Source: Sorangium cellulosum | Lineage (GTDB): Bacteria > Myxococcota_A > Polyangia > Polyangiales > Polyangiaceae | Direction of reading: 5' to 3' | DNA: 64,000 nucleotides | NCBI RefSeq assembly: GCF_002950945.1 | Contig: NZ_CP012673.1 | Coordinates: forward strand, 11,732,501-11,796,500 | Part shown: positions 51,521-60,480 of the stretch, in pieces | Position numbering within the stretch: the first letter of the stretch is position 1 | Layout of the letters: every line of letters begins with the position of its first letter | Made by a program: the position numbers and the translations under genes | The notes under the pieces: generated by a model | Databases searched by the model: none | What the model was told of the DNA's origin: nothing | Seen by the model: the letters and a program-made list of their open reading frames with translations, nothing else

Positions 51521-52585
51521 ATGACCGAGCGGCGCCTCCCACCTGGTTCGAGCGGTTCACCACCCGACGTTGCGGCCCCGGACGGCCCCTCCACGAGCGC
51601 GGCGCAGCGCGATCGCGACGGCGCCGCGTCGCCCCGCGACGGCATAACGCCGCTGCGGATCATCACCTATAACGTCCGCTACTTCGGCCACGGCACGCGG
51701 GGCATCGCCTCCACCAGCGCCGCGATCACCCGGATCGCGACGACGCTCGCGCGGCTCTCGCCGCTGCCCGATCTCGTGTGTCTCCAGGAGGTGGAGACCC
51801 AGTCGCTGCGCTCCTCGACGATGAACCCGCGGTGGCACCCGGAGGAGACGCAGCTCGACCGCCTGATGACCGAGCTGCACGCGGCGCTGGGGCGCGAGGA
51901 GCGGCGCGAGCGGTACGTGGCGTACTACTTCCCCGCGCACGCTTACCGGCTCACCTCGCGGACGAACATCTACACGACGGGGCTCGCCGTGATCGCGCGC
52001 GACACGTTCCGCATCGGGCACCACAACGCGGAGCGCCCGCACGACATCACCCACCGGCGGAGGGTGAAGAGCCTGAAGCAGACGCGCATCTGCGCGCACG
52101 TGTCGTTCGAGCACGAGAGCGGGCAGAGCTTCGACGTGTTCAACACCCACCTCAGCTTGCCGAGCGTGTTCTCACGGGAGTTCTGGACGGGCGAGGCGCG
52201 GATGGGGTTCGGGCCGAATCAGCTCGAGGAGGCGCGGGTGCTCGCCGACTTCGTCCGCCGCGAGCGGCGGAGCGACAACTTCGTCGTGGTCGGCGACTTC
52301 AACTCGCTGCCGGGCTCGCCGGTCGATCGCTTCCTGCGCGAGGAGGGCGGCTTCGTCGACGCCTTCGCCAAGGTCCGCTGCTTCTCGGAGAGCGAGGCGC
52401 GGGCGTTCCCCACGGCCGGCTTCATGAACCTGCGCATGCACCTCGACCACGTGTATTCGTGCGAGGGGCTCGAGTGGATCGACTTCGCGGGCACGCACCC
52501 CTTCGGGCACAAGGGCGCGTTCGCCGGGCTGTCGGACCACGTCCCCCTGATCGCGCGCTGCCGCCTGCCATCCGCCGCCGGGTGA
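51521..52585 (+). CDS. Endonuclease/exonuclease/phosphatase family hydrolase
   Basis: 354 residues. After a 45-residue Ser/Pro-rich N-terminus the EEP fold is clear: RIITYNVRYF (metal Asn), LVCLQEVET (metal Glu), VFNTHLS, VVVGDFNSLPGSPVD (Asp/Asn), and the terminal LSDHVPL with its Asp-His pair. Members hydrolyse phosphodiesters in DNA, RNA, sphingomyelin or phosphoinositides; substrate not evident. No signal peptide. GAGAGG is 5 bases before the ATG. Its start region overlaps the promoter space of the divergent 148-residue gene. Confidence 0.9.
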   Translation: MTERRLPPGSSGSPPDVAAPDGPSTSAAQRDRDGAASPRDGITPLRIITYNVRYFGHGTRGIASTSAAITRIATTLARLSPLPDLVCLQEVETQSLRSSTMNPRWHPEETQLDRLMTELHAALGREERRERYVAYYFPAHAYRLTSRTNIYTTGLAVIARDTFRIGHHNAERPHDITHRRRVKSLKQTRICAHVSFEHESGQSFDVFNTHLSLPSVFSREFWTGEARMGFGPNQLEEARVLADFVRRERRSDNFVVVGDFNSLPGSPVDRFLREEGGFVDAFAKVRCFSESEARAFPTAGFMNLRMHLDHVYSCEGLEWIDFAGTHPFGHKGAFAGLSDHVPLIARCRLPSAAG

Positions 52586-52640
52586 TCGCCGCCCCGCGCC
52601 GCGCGGGCCGTGCCCGCGAGCGGAGCGACGCGCCGGCGGC

Positions 52641-53366
52641 TCACCCCGGCAGCCAGAGCAGGTCATCCATGACGGGCTCGAGGCACGCGGAGATCTGGGG
52701 TCCGAGGTCGCCGCCGCACGCGAGCTTGCCGAAGCAGGCGCGGACCTCTTGTCGGCCGCGGCGGTTCATCGCGCCGATCGCCCGCTCGAGCTGCGGCCCG
52801 ATGCCTGCTTCCAGGCTCTGCCGGCACGCGTGGTAATCGAGGTCTCCGCACCCGGCGGCGCGGCTGCAGAGGACGGCCATGAACGGGGCGAGCTCGGCGC
52901 GGGCGAGCGAGGTGGCACTCATCGCCTCCGAGCCGCAGCGGCTCACCTCCGCCGCGTACGCGGCGGTGAAGGGGTCGCCGTCGAACCGCCGCAGCGCCGA
53001 AAGCGAGCACTCCGCGGTCGCGCGGAGCATGCTCGGCGAGGCCATCGTCGTGCTCCGGGTGCATTCCTCGAACTTCGGCCAGCTCTCCGCCCGGTCGGTG
53101 GCCCGCTGGTGCAGCGCCTGGAGGTACACGCACCACGCGCGCTGGGCCTCGCGCTGCTCGCGCCGCTCGCTCTGCTCGGAGGCCCCTTGCTGCCCGTCCG
53201 GCGCCTGCGGTGCGGGCTGCGCAGGGGCCGCCGCGACGGCGGGCCTCGCGGGGACCGCGGGCGGCGCGCCGCCGCAGCCCGCGGCGAGGAGGGCGGAGAC
53301 CAGCGACGCGACGCCGAGCACGGCGATGGCGGAGCGGAAGCCGCGACCACGGGGTGTGCCTTTCAC
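52641..53366 (-). CDS. Putative lipoprotein
   Basis: 241 residues from a GTG at 53366 with GGGAGG 5 bases upstream. Lipobox: VASLVSALLAAGCGG. An Ala/Pro/Gln linker and a Glu/Arg/Gln-rich helix (EQSERREQREAQRA) precede a helical domain with about eight Cys (RAWCVYLQALHQRA, FEECTRSTT, VLCSRAAGCGDLDYHACRQ, ACFGKLACGG). No family recognised. It stands in a run of exported proteins and is upstream of nothing obvious on its strand; the deacetylase gene lies 170 bases upstream. Confidence 0.8.
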   Translation of the reverse strand: MKGTPRGRGFRSAIAVLGVASLVSALLAAGCGGAPPAVPARPAVAAAPAQPAPQAPDGQQGASEQSERREQREAQRAWCVYLQALHQRATDRAESWPKFEECTRSTTMASPSMLRATAECSLSALRRFDGDPFTAAYAAEVSRCGSEAMSATSLARAELAPFMAVLCSRAAGCGDLDYHACRQSLEAGIGPQLERAIGAMNRRGRQEVRACFGKLACGGDLGPQISACLEPVMDDLLWLPG

Positions 53367-53533
53367 GAGAGCCTCCCTTCCTGGCCGCTGCGGCGACGCG
53401 CGTGCAGAACCGGCCCAGCGACGGTGGACGTGCACGGCCCAGGCCAGATCGCTCCAGCGTCGAGCCAGGCCAGGTCGCGGCAGCGTCGAGCCCGCGGCGG
53501 ATCCGTCGATGAAGCGGCGGCGTGCCGGCGCGG

Positions 53534-54613
53534 TCAGCGGCCAGCCCGGCAGCCCGCCCGCTGGCCGATGAGCAGCTTGAGCTTGAAGAGCGCGCCGACC
53601 TGGCCGCGGTCCATGGCGACGCGCGGGAAGTTCAGAGGGTCGAAGGACGAGAGCATACAAAGCCCGGAGTTGTTGGTGAAGCCGAGCTCGAAGCCGGCCT
53701 CCCGCACCGCGCGCTGGAGCGCGCCGTGGAGGCGGTATCCGACGGGGTACGCGACCGCATGTACGGCCTCGCCGAGGGCCTCGGAGAGCACGCGGCGGGA
53801 GCGCGCGAGATCGCGCGCGGCCTCCTCGGGCGAGAGCGTCTGGAGCACGCGGTGGCTGTGCGAGTGCGACTGCACGTCCATGCCCGCCCGCCGGAGCGCC
53901 CGGATCTGCTTCCAGTCCATGATCGTCCGCTCCGCGAGCGCGCGCTCCTCGCGGCGATCGATCGAGGCGCCCGTGGCGCGCTCGATCTCGTCCCACAGGC
54001 GCTCAATGTCGAGGCCGGACGTGCGCTTGATGGCCTGGCAGACGCGCGTCGCCGCCGCGATCGGATCGCGCCGCGGCTCGAGCACGAGCGCCGCGGGGTA
54101 GGCGATCTCGACGCGCGCGCGCCGGCAGCGGTGCATGAGGAGCGCGACGCGATCCCACCAGAAGAGGCGCCCCCTGTCGGGGTACTCGGTGGCGATGAAG
54201 AACGTGGCCGTGACCCCGGCCCGCTCCAGGAGGGGCAGCGCGACGTCGTGGTTGTCCCGGTAGCCGTCGTCGAAGGCGACCATGACCGGGTTCGGCGGCA
54301 GCTTCCGCCCCTTCGCGAAGCGCCGCACGTCCCGGAGCGACACCATCGTGCAGTGTGCCCTGATGACCGCGAGCTGCTCCTCGAGCTCGCGCGCATTCAC
54401 CTCGGCGACGCCTGGATCGAGCTCGACGACGTCCGAGAGCTCCGCGATGCGGTGGTAGGTGAATACCGAGAGCACGGGCAGCCGGAGCTTCGCGCGCAGC
54501 CACAGGAAACGATCCAGGAGCCCGAGGGTGTCGAGCGCCCCGGCGACCAGCACACGGCGGCCGAGGGGTACGCTCCTGTGAACCCACGTCGGTGATGGTG
54601 CGACAGCGGACAC
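53534..54613 (-). CDS. Polysaccharide deacetylase family protein
   Basis: About 359 residues if the GTG at 54613 is used; the frame stays open to 54787 and the true start is uncertain. NodB-homology motifs: MVAFDDGYRDNHDVALPLLE (metal Asp of motif 1) and DVQSHSHSH (His pair of motif 2), with AVAYPVGYRLHGALQRAVREAGF near the end. Members remove N- or O-acetyl groups from chitin-like polymers, peptidoglycan or exopolysaccharide. A possible signal anchor is weak. An insert of about 90 residues between motifs 1 and 2 is Arg-rich. Substrate not readable from sequence. Confidence 0.85.
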   Translation of the reverse strand: MSAVAPSPTWVHRSVPLGRRVLVAGALDTLGLLDRFLWLRAKLRLPVLSVFTYHRIAELSDVVELDPGVAEVNARELEEQLAVIRAHCTMVSLRDVRRFAKGRKLPPNPVMVAFDDGYRDNHDVALPLLERAGVTATFFIATEYPDRGRLFWWDRVALLMHRCRRARVEIAYPAALVLEPRRDPIAAATRVCQAIKRTSGLDIERLWDEIERATGASIDRREERALAERTIMDWKQIRALRRAGMDVQSHSHSHRVLQTLSPEEAARDLARSRRVLSEALGEAVHAVAYPVGYRLHGALQRAVREAGFELGFTNNSGLCMLSSFDPLNFPRVAMDRGQVGALFKLKLLIGQRAGCRAGR

Positions 54614-54762
54614 GAATGTATTCCAGCACACAAACCATGCGTGTGCCCGTACCGGGCGCGGATTCGGCGGGAACACACGTGCGCCATCCTGCCTGGGCAG
54701 ACCGTCCATCGGGCAGGGAGAGGTCGGCTCGGCCGCGTGGGATCTCGCTAGACTGCGCGTCG

Positions 54763-55509
54763 ATGTTCTCGACGGACGCGCCGCCATCGGTTCCGGCTGA
54801 GGGCCGCTCGTCGAGGCCGCTCTCGCCGCTCGGCGCGAGCGGGATCGCGCTCACGACGGCGATCCTCGTGTTTACGCTGGGCGTTTACACGGTGGAGAAG
54901 GGTTTGCCGGAGCTGGCAGGACGCGGCCGAGAGACGCCGCCGGCGAGCGGCACGGCGTCCAGCCCCACGAGATTGCCGGGTGCAGCATCGACGCATGCGG
55001 CCGTGCCTGCGCCCGAGGTGGCACCGCCCCGGGCGAGCGAGACCGAAGACGCGGCACAGGCAGCGCAGTCCGCGCGCCCGCCACACAGCGCCGAGACCGC
55101 GGCGCCTCCGCAGGCGCCCAGCGCCGAGGCCGCGGCGCCTCCGCAGGCGCCCAGCGCCGAGGCCGCGGCGCCTCCGCAGGCGCCCAGCACCGAGGCCGCG
55201 GCGCCTCCGCAGGCGCCCAGCGCCGAGGCCGCGGCGCCTCCGCAGGCGCCCAGCGCCGAGGCCGCGGCGCCAGTGGGCGTCGCGCAGGTCCTGCGGAGCG
55301 GTCATGGCCTGCTCCAGATCAACTCCGCCCGGGATGCGACCGTCTACGTGATGGGCGTGGCGGTGGGACCCAGCAATCAGCCCATCGAGGTGCGCTGCGG
55401 ACCGTTCTTCGTACGGCTCGGCGAGCCGACGCGCAACGGGACTCGGTGGCTCGCCGAGGGAAAGACCGTCATCGTCAAGTGCGGCGCGCTGACGGAGGTG
55501 GGCTTCTGA
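54763..55509 (+). CDS. Membrane-anchored protein with Ala/Pro repeats and PEGA-like end
   Basis: 248 residues from the ATG at 54763; TAGACT lies 8 bases upstream and no Shine-Dalgarno is seen. One N-terminal transmembrane helix (GIALTTAILVFTLGVYTVEKG, about 28-48) would place the rest outside. A spacer with five 11-residue repeats (AAPPQAPSAEA) leads to a C-terminal beta domain (LLQINSARDATVYVMGVAVG, then EVRCGPFFVRLGEP, KTVIVKCG) resembling PEGA modules. Its 3' end overlaps the converging comF by 35 bases. Function unknown. Confidence 0.8.
   Translation: MFSTDAPPSVPAEGRSSRPLSPLGASGIALTTAILVFTLGVYTVEKGLPELAGRGRETPPASGTASSPTRLPGAASTHAAVPAPEVAPPRASETEDAAQAAQSARPPHSAETAAPPQAPSAEAAAPPQAPSAEAAAPPQAPSTEAAAPPQAPSAEAAAPPQAPSAEAAAPVGVAQVLRSGHGLLQINSARDATVYVMGVAVGPSNQPIEVRCGPFFVRLGEPTRNGTRWLAEGKTVIVKCGALTEVGF
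55099..55263 (+). repeat. 33-bp in-frame tandem repeat, five units
   Basis: Five units of 33 bases coding AAPPQAPSAEA, nearly identical, one with Thr for Ala. Unit length preserves frame. Confidence 0.93.
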
Positions 55510-56233
55510 TGTCGTCTGCGCCGCCCTCGGCAGAGGCGAGGACGAGGCAGGTGACCGACAGCGCCCCCGCGTCGAGGAGCGCGTCACGGCACGCGGCGAG
55601 CGTGGCGCCTGTGGTGGCCACGTCATCGATGAGCGCGATCCCCCGGCCCCGGACCCGCTCCGGCTCGCGGACGCGAAACGCCCCCGCGACGTTCTGCAGG
55701 CGGAGGTCGCGCGAGAGCTGCGCCTGCTGCGCGGTGGTGCGGACGCGGCAGAGCGCCCGCGGGGCGAGCGACGCCGCGAGGCCAAAAGCGACATGCGCGG
55801 CCAGCAAAGCCGCCTGGTTGTAGCCGCGCTCCGCGAGGCGGCGCGGATGAAGCGGGACCGGGATCACAAGGAGGTCGGCGTTCATCCCGGCGTCAAGCGC
55901 CGCGCAGAGCAACAGGCGGCCGAGGGGCCGCGCGAGGTCCGGACGATCCTCGTACTTGAAACGCCGGATTCCGTCCGCGAGCGCTCCCGCGAAGGGGGCA
56001 TAAGCGACGAGGCCGGCGCCGGCGGCGACGCAGGAGCCCGCCGCTCCTCGCAGCGGATACGCCGCGCGACGGGCGCGCGACGGCCGCACGGTCCGCGCAC
56101 AGTCGGCGCAAAATACGCCGGCGTCCGCGAGGCGGGCGTCGCAAGCGGTGCAGGCCGGTGGGCTGAGCGCGCGCGCAGCGACGGCGACCAGGGCGCGGCC
56201 CGCTGCGGCCAGGAGGATGCGGGGGGTGCTCAT
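55475..56233 (-). CDS. comF: ComF family phosphoribosyltransferase-like protein
   Basis: 252 residues from the ATG at 56233. An N-terminal zinc-ribbon-like cluster (PPACTACDARLADAGVFCADC) is followed by YAPFAGALADGIRRFKYEDRPDLARPLG, VIPVPLHPRRLAERGYNQAALLA and the phosphoribosyltransferase loop GIALIDDVATTGATL. ComF-type proteins are linked to DNA uptake and single-strand DNA processing (ComF/GntX). Whether it serves transformation here is unknown. The 3' end overlaps the convergent gene by 35 bases. Confidence 0.9.
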   Translation of the reverse strand: MSTPRILLAAAGRALVAVAARALSPPACTACDARLADAGVFCADCARTVRPSRARRAAYPLRGAAGSCVAAGAGLVAYAPFAGALADGIRRFKYEDRPDLARPLGRLLLCAALDAGMNADLLVIPVPLHPRRLAERGYNQAALLAAHVAFGLAASLAPRALCRVRTTAQQAQLSRDLRLQNVAGAFRVREPERVRGRGIALIDDVATTGATLAACRDALLDAGALSVTCLVLASAEGGADDIRSPPPSARRT

Positions 56234-56384
56234 GGGGAAGTGCGCGATCCTCGTCAGGAACGGGCGCGCGGTTGCGCGGGCGGACGAAAGAAGATCGTTT
56301 TGCAAACGACGCGCGGTACGATCCCGTCGTCGTGGATCACGTCGTGAAGCTCCGGCGCTCCTGCGGTTGGAGGAGAGGGCCCCG

Positions 56385-59300
56385 TTGAACACGTGGAGAT
56401 GGACGGATGAGCGCGGCGTCCAGCGGCGCGTGAGCACCGCGGAGCTGCGCAGCGCGCTCGCTGCCGGCGTCATTCCGGGCTCCACGCTGGTGTGGCGCCA
56501 GGGCATGGAGGCGTGGGCGCCGGCGTCCCAGCTGCCGGAGCTCGCCGACGCCGCCCAGGTGGGGCGCGAGCCGGAGGCGGGCGCCGGGGCGCCGGAGCAG
56601 CCGGCGTCCGCCGCGGACAGGGAAGCAGCTCGCGAGAGCGGCTCCATGGATCTGGATTTCGATCTCCTCGAGGATCTCGATCCGGAACCCGCCCGCGGCG
56701 GTCCGCGCGCCGGCGCGGCCTCCGTGAGCCGACCCGTGAACGACCGGAAGCCGGCGGTGCAGGCCAGCCGCGCAGAGACGCGGCCGCCAGCGCCGCCGCC
56801 GCCCCCGCGCAAGCGCGAGTCGATGAGGACCCTCACGGGCGTCGAGGCGCCGGAGAACGCGCCCGCGAGCGGTCAAAGCGCGCCGATCGTCGTGCCCGCG
56901 GCGGGCGGGACGTTCGACGCAGGGGTCGCCCGGGCGATCACGCAGCTGCCCCGCTACGAAGGTGCGCCGACGGGCGATGAGGGCGCGACCGTGATCCCCC
57001 GCGCGCCGAAGCTCCCCTCGGAGTCGGAAGGGCGAGGCGACACCCTGGCGAGCCCGCTCCCCGCCATGGCTGGGCTCACGACCGCGGGCGGCGCGAGCGC
57101 GAAAGCGGAGGGCAACACGCCCGCGGTGCAGAAGCGGCCGCCGACGGCGGCGCCCAGCAGGCCGGCGACGGCCGCGCCCGGCAGGCCGGCGACGGCGGCG
57201 CCCGGCAGGCCGGCGGCGCCCAGCAGGCCGGCGACGGCGGCGCCCAGCAGGCCGGGCGCGGCGTCGAGAGCAGCCGGCGAGCCGGCCGCGGGCGCGACGG
57301 CGAGGCCACCCCAGCCGCTGCCGCGCCCTCCCGGTCGCGACGCCGCACCGGCCGCCGCCGCAGCGCAGGACCCGGGGCGCGGCGCCGCGGCGGGCGGCGC
57401 CGGTCAGGGCGCCGGCAGGCCTCTGCCTGCAGTCCCGCCAGCGCCGGCCGGCTCCAGCCCAGGATCGAGAGGACCGACGCGCGCAGGGGGACGCTCGGCC
57501 CCGCCACACCCGGTCCCGGTGCGCGTCTCCACGGCTCCGCCGAGGAGGCTCGGGGAGACACGGGCGCCCGAGGTGCCGGATCAGACAGCGGCCGGCGCGA
57601 AGGCCCTCGTCCGTCTCGGAGCGCTCCCTGCGCCCCCGCCGCGCCCTCCTGCGGAGGCTCCCCGCGCAACGCTGCCGGCAGCGGCGCGCCCCCCCGCTCC
57701 CATGGCCGACGCAGCGCTCGCCGCGAGCGCCGCCGCCTCGGCGAGCGCCGCCGCCTCGACGAGCACGGTCCCCGTCCCGCACCCGCCGAGCCCAGCGATC
57801 CCCGGCGACGGTCCCCTGCCTCGCGGCGCCGACGACGCGCCCGTGAACGACGACAAGGCTCCGTCAGCGAAGCGCACGCGCGGCGAGTCGATCGACTTTG
57901 CCGTCTCCGCGCCGAGCAGCGACACCAAGGAGTCCGCCACGGCGAGCTTCCCTGCACCCAACGAGACGACCAAGCGCTCGCCCCTCGTCGAAGCGCCGCC
58001 AGGGCGCCCCGCGCCCGCGTCGATCCCTTCGGCCGGCGCCGCACCGGTCGCCCCCGCGGTCGGCGCCGCGCCGGCAGTCAGCCCTGCGCCGGAGTTGCCG
58101 CTGTCACCGCCCGCGACACGTCCATGGCCAAGCCCGCCGCCCGCGCCGCCGGGCGCGCAGCGCAGCCCGGCAGCCGCCGACACGCGGCTCGGGTCGGGGA
58201 CCCTGGCGTCGGACCAGCGAGCCGAGAACAGCGCGGTCGCGCAATCGAGCAACGGCCCCGCAGCCCTCGCCCCGCGGGCCCTCGCGGCGCGGCGCGGTGA
58301 CCCACCTCCCGCGGGCCGGCTCGGCGCCATGGCGCGGGGCGCCGGGAGCGTCTTCTCCACGCCGGTACCGGTGCGGGTGTCGTCGCTCCTCGGCCTCGGC
58401 GGGGCAGCGCTGCTCGTGAGCGTCGGCGCCTTCTTCGCTGGCCGCCTCTCCGCAGCGAGCCCCCGGCGTGCGCCGGTCGAGCCGGCGCGCAGCGCGCTCG
58501 GCGCCGCGCAGGAGATCGCGCGCGCGGCGCTCCCCGCGCCGCCGGCTCCGCCGAAGCCCTGCTGGGTGGCGCGTCAGCCCCAGCAGTGGGCGCCGCTCGT
58601 CGCGAAGAGCATCCCCTTCGAGGTGACGACCACGAAGCAGGGCAAGCTCGTGGTCGGTTACGCCAAGGGCCCGATGGAAGCCGTCGGGCTCGAGATCGAT
58701 CCCGCGACCGGGGAGCGGAACGAGCGGTTCTCGAACACGGAGACCGCCGACATCGTCAGCATCTCGCCCGTCGAGGACAGGTTCACCGTCCTCACCGCGG
58801 CGCAGCAGGCCATCCGCTCGCCGGTGAACGTCCCGGGACCGAGGCCGTTCGTCATCGGGCTCGCCGACGGCGCCGTGGTCGCGGCCGACAGCCCGGACGC
58901 CGCGCCCTCCCGGCTCTGGCCCGTGCAAGGCGACGAGCCGCTCGAGGCGCCGCGCGCGCTCGCGGCCGGGTCACAGGGGTACGCGGTCGCCTTCCGCCGC
59001 GAGAGGGCCGTCTGGGCGGGCTGGCTCGACGCCGAGCGCAAGCCGGTCAGCGAGCTGACCCGGGTGACGGGCTCCGGGGGCTCGGTCGGCAAGCCGTCGA
59101 TCGGCTGGAACGGGCGCGACCTCGCCGTCGTCTTCGCCGACCGCCCGACGGACGGCCGCTGGGAGATCCGCGCGGGTCGCGCCGCTTCGAGCACCCCGCC
59201 CGCATCCACCCAGGTGATCCCGCTCCCGAGCGGCGGCCCGGGAGGAGACGCGTTCGCGCCGGACATCGCGGGGCTCGGCGACGGGCGCTGGCTGCTCGTG

Positions 59301-59519
59301 TGGACCGAAGGCCCGCCAGGGAGCCGCGCCATGCGCGCGCAGACCCTGGCCGCCGATTTCACCCCGGTCGGCGATCCGATCGCGCTCTCGCCGCCGGCCG
59401 GGAACTTCGGGCAAGGCCTGCTCGGCGTCTCGGCGCGATCGGGCTACGTGGGCGTGGTGTTCCTGTCGAAGCCCGCCGCGAGCTACGAGCTCTGGGGGGT
59501 CATCCTCCAATGCGGGTGA
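56385..59519 (+). CDS. GYF-domain transmembrane protein with propeller-like exterior
   Basis: About 1044 residues if the TTG at 56385 is the start; it is preceded by GGAGGAGAGGG, and the next residues open a GYF_2-like domain (TWRWTDERGVQRRVSTAELRSA and GSTLVWRQGMEAWAP). About 590 residues of Pro/Ala/Arg-rich sequence follow, then one transmembrane helix (LLGLGGAALLVSVGAFFAGR, around 665-690). The C-terminal 330 residues have repeated strands typical of a beta-propeller (KLVVGYAKGPMEAVGLEID, YAVAFRRERAVWAGWL, LAVVFADRPTDGRWEIRAG, WLLVWTEGPPGS). Topology inside-GYF, outside-propeller is inference. The 3' end overlaps the next lipoprotein gene by 10 bases. Confidence 0.78.
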   Translation: MNTWRWTDERGVQRRVSTAELRSALAAGVIPGSTLVWRQGMEAWAPASQLPELADAAQVGREPEAGAGAPEQPASAADREAARESGSMDLDFDLLEDLDPEPARGGPRAGAASVSRPVNDRKPAVQASRAETRPPAPPPPPRKRESMRTLTGVEAPENAPASGQSAPIVVPAAGGTFDAGVARAITQLPRYEGAPTGDEGATVIPRAPKLPSESEGRGDTLASPLPAMAGLTTAGGASAKAEGNTPAVQKRPPTAAPSRPATAAPGRPATAAPGRPAAPSRPATAAPSRPGAASRAAGEPAAGATARPPQPLPRPPGRDAAPAAAAAQDPGRGAAAGGAGQGAGRPLPAVPPAPAGSSPGSRGPTRAGGRSAPPHPVPVRVSTAPPRRLGETRAPEVPDQTAAGAKALVRLGALPAPPPRPPAEAPRATLPAAARPPAPMADAALAASAAASASAAASTSTVPVPHPPSPAIPGDGPLPRGADDAPVNDDKAPSAKRTRGESIDFAVSAPSSDTKESATASFPAPNETTKRSPLVEAPPGRPAPASIPSAGAAPVAPAVGAAPAVSPAPELPLSPPATRPWPSPPPAPPGAQRSPAAADTRLGSGTLASDQRAENSAVAQSSNGPAALAPRALAARRGDPPPAGRLGAMARGAGSVFSTPVPVRVSSLLGLGGAALLVSVGAFFAGRLSAASPRRAPVEPARSALGAAQEIARAALPAPPAPPKPCWVARQPQQWAPLVAKSIPFEVTTTKQGKLVVGYAKGPMEAVGLEIDPATGERNERFSNTETADIVSISPVEDRFTVLTAAQQAIRSPVNVPGPRPFVIGLADGAVVAADSPDAAPSRLWPVQGDEPLEAPRALAAGSQGYAVAFRRERAVWAGWLDAERKPVSELTRVTGSGGSVGKPSIGWNGRDLAVVFADRPTDGRWEIRAGRAASSTPPASTQVIPLPSGGPGGDAFAPDIAGLGDGRWLLVWTEGPPGSRAMRAQTLAADFTPVGDPIALSPPAGNFGQGLLGVSARSGYVGVVFLSKPAASYELWGVILQCG
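57142..57255 (+). repeat. 24-bp in-frame repeats
   Basis: Five units, four of 24 and one of 18 bases, encode GRPATAAP/SRPATAAP in the Pro/Ala-rich spacer of the GYF protein. Confidence 0.85.
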
Positions 59520-60361
59520 CGGCGAGCCCGGGCCGCGCGCGCAGGCTCCGCGCGGCGGCGCTCGCGCTGCTGCTCGCCGCGGCGCACGCGCCGCTGCTCG
59601 GCGCGTGCGCCGCGCAGGCCTCGCAGCTCGAGCAGGGGCGCGCCCTCCGCACGGGCAAGCCGCCGTACGACGAGTTCTTCGAGGCCGCGCGCGCTCTCCG
59701 CGAGGAATCGCTGAGGGCCGAGGAGCTCGCGGGCGCGGCGCGCGTGGAGCTCGCGCGCGCGCTGGGGCTCGATCCCCGCGCGGCCGGCGACGCCGCGCTC
59801 GTCGACGAAGCCGCGCGCGCGCGCGCGGCCGAGCTCCGCGCGTCGGGCGTGGCGCTCCACGTCGACCTCGTGCCGGAAGCGCGGCTCGTGAGGGGCGGGC
59901 GCGCGCTCGGCGCGGAGGACCGGAGCCTGATCGAGGCGGTCGAGGCGTGCCTGAAGAGCTCGCTCGCGGCGTCGAAGAAGCTCGGCGAGCTCTCGAAGCG
60001 CGCCGCGGAGCTCGAGAAGAAGCGGGCGGAGCTGGCGGCCGAGTCGACCGAGGCCCTGGCGGACGATCCGCGATACCGCGAGGTGAAGCGCGAGCTCGAG
60101 GCGGCCGAGCGCGTGCTCGCGGAGTCGGGCGCGCTCGCGGATCGGCACGCCGGCAAGGCCTCGAAGCTCGTGCTCGACCTCGTCCTCGCGATCGACGCGG
60201 GCGCGGGCGCCGTCCCGGCGCGGCGGAGCGCGGCGAGCCGGGCGCCGGCGCGACCGGCGGCCGCTGGCGCGAAGGCGCCCTCGAGGCGCGGGGGCAGCGC
60301 AGGGGCCGCGCCGAAGCCGCCGCCGCAGCCGCCGCGCGGGGGCGACGACTTCGACCCCTGA
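59510..60361 (+). CDS. Coiled-coil lipoprotein
   Basis: 283 residues. The lipobox follows LLLAAAHAPLLGAC. The body is almost entirely charged, Ala/Glu/Arg/Leu-rich helix (LREESLRAEELAGAARVELARAL, KKLGELSKRAAELEKKRAELAAES) predicted to be coiled coil, ending in a Pro/Gly/Ala tail. It starts inside the last codons of the GYF-domain gene (10-base overlap), implying coupled translation, so it may be a periplasmic partner of that protein. No family recognised. Confidence 0.8.
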   Translation: MRVTASPGRARRLRAAALALLLAAAHAPLLGACAAQASQLEQGRALRTGKPPYDEFFEAARALREESLRAEELAGAARVELARALGLDPRAAGDAALVDEAARARAAELRASGVALHVDLVPEARLVRGGRALGAEDRSLIEAVEACLKSSLAASKKLGELSKRAAELEKKRAELAAESTEALADDPRYREVKRELEAAERVLAESGALADRHAGKASKLVLDLVLAIDAGAGAVPARRSAASRAPARPAAAGAKAPSRRGGSAGAAPKPPPQPPRGGDDFDP

Positions 60362-60450
60362 CGCCGGCGCGGCGCGACGGCTCGCCACGCCAGGGCGCCC
60401 GCCTGGTCGGGCCCGGGCGACGTCGGGCAAACGTGGCGCCGCTTCCCCAC

Positions 60451-60480
60451 TTGTCCGGGGCGCGGCGGGACGCCTATCCT
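60451..60480 (+). promoter_or_regulatory. Candidate promoter of the outer-membrane barrel gene
   Basis: TTGTCC (60451-60456) and TATCCT (60475-60480) are 18 bases apart; the -10-like box is 13 bases before the ATG at 60494. Same layout as the alr promoter candidate. Confidence 0.5.
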
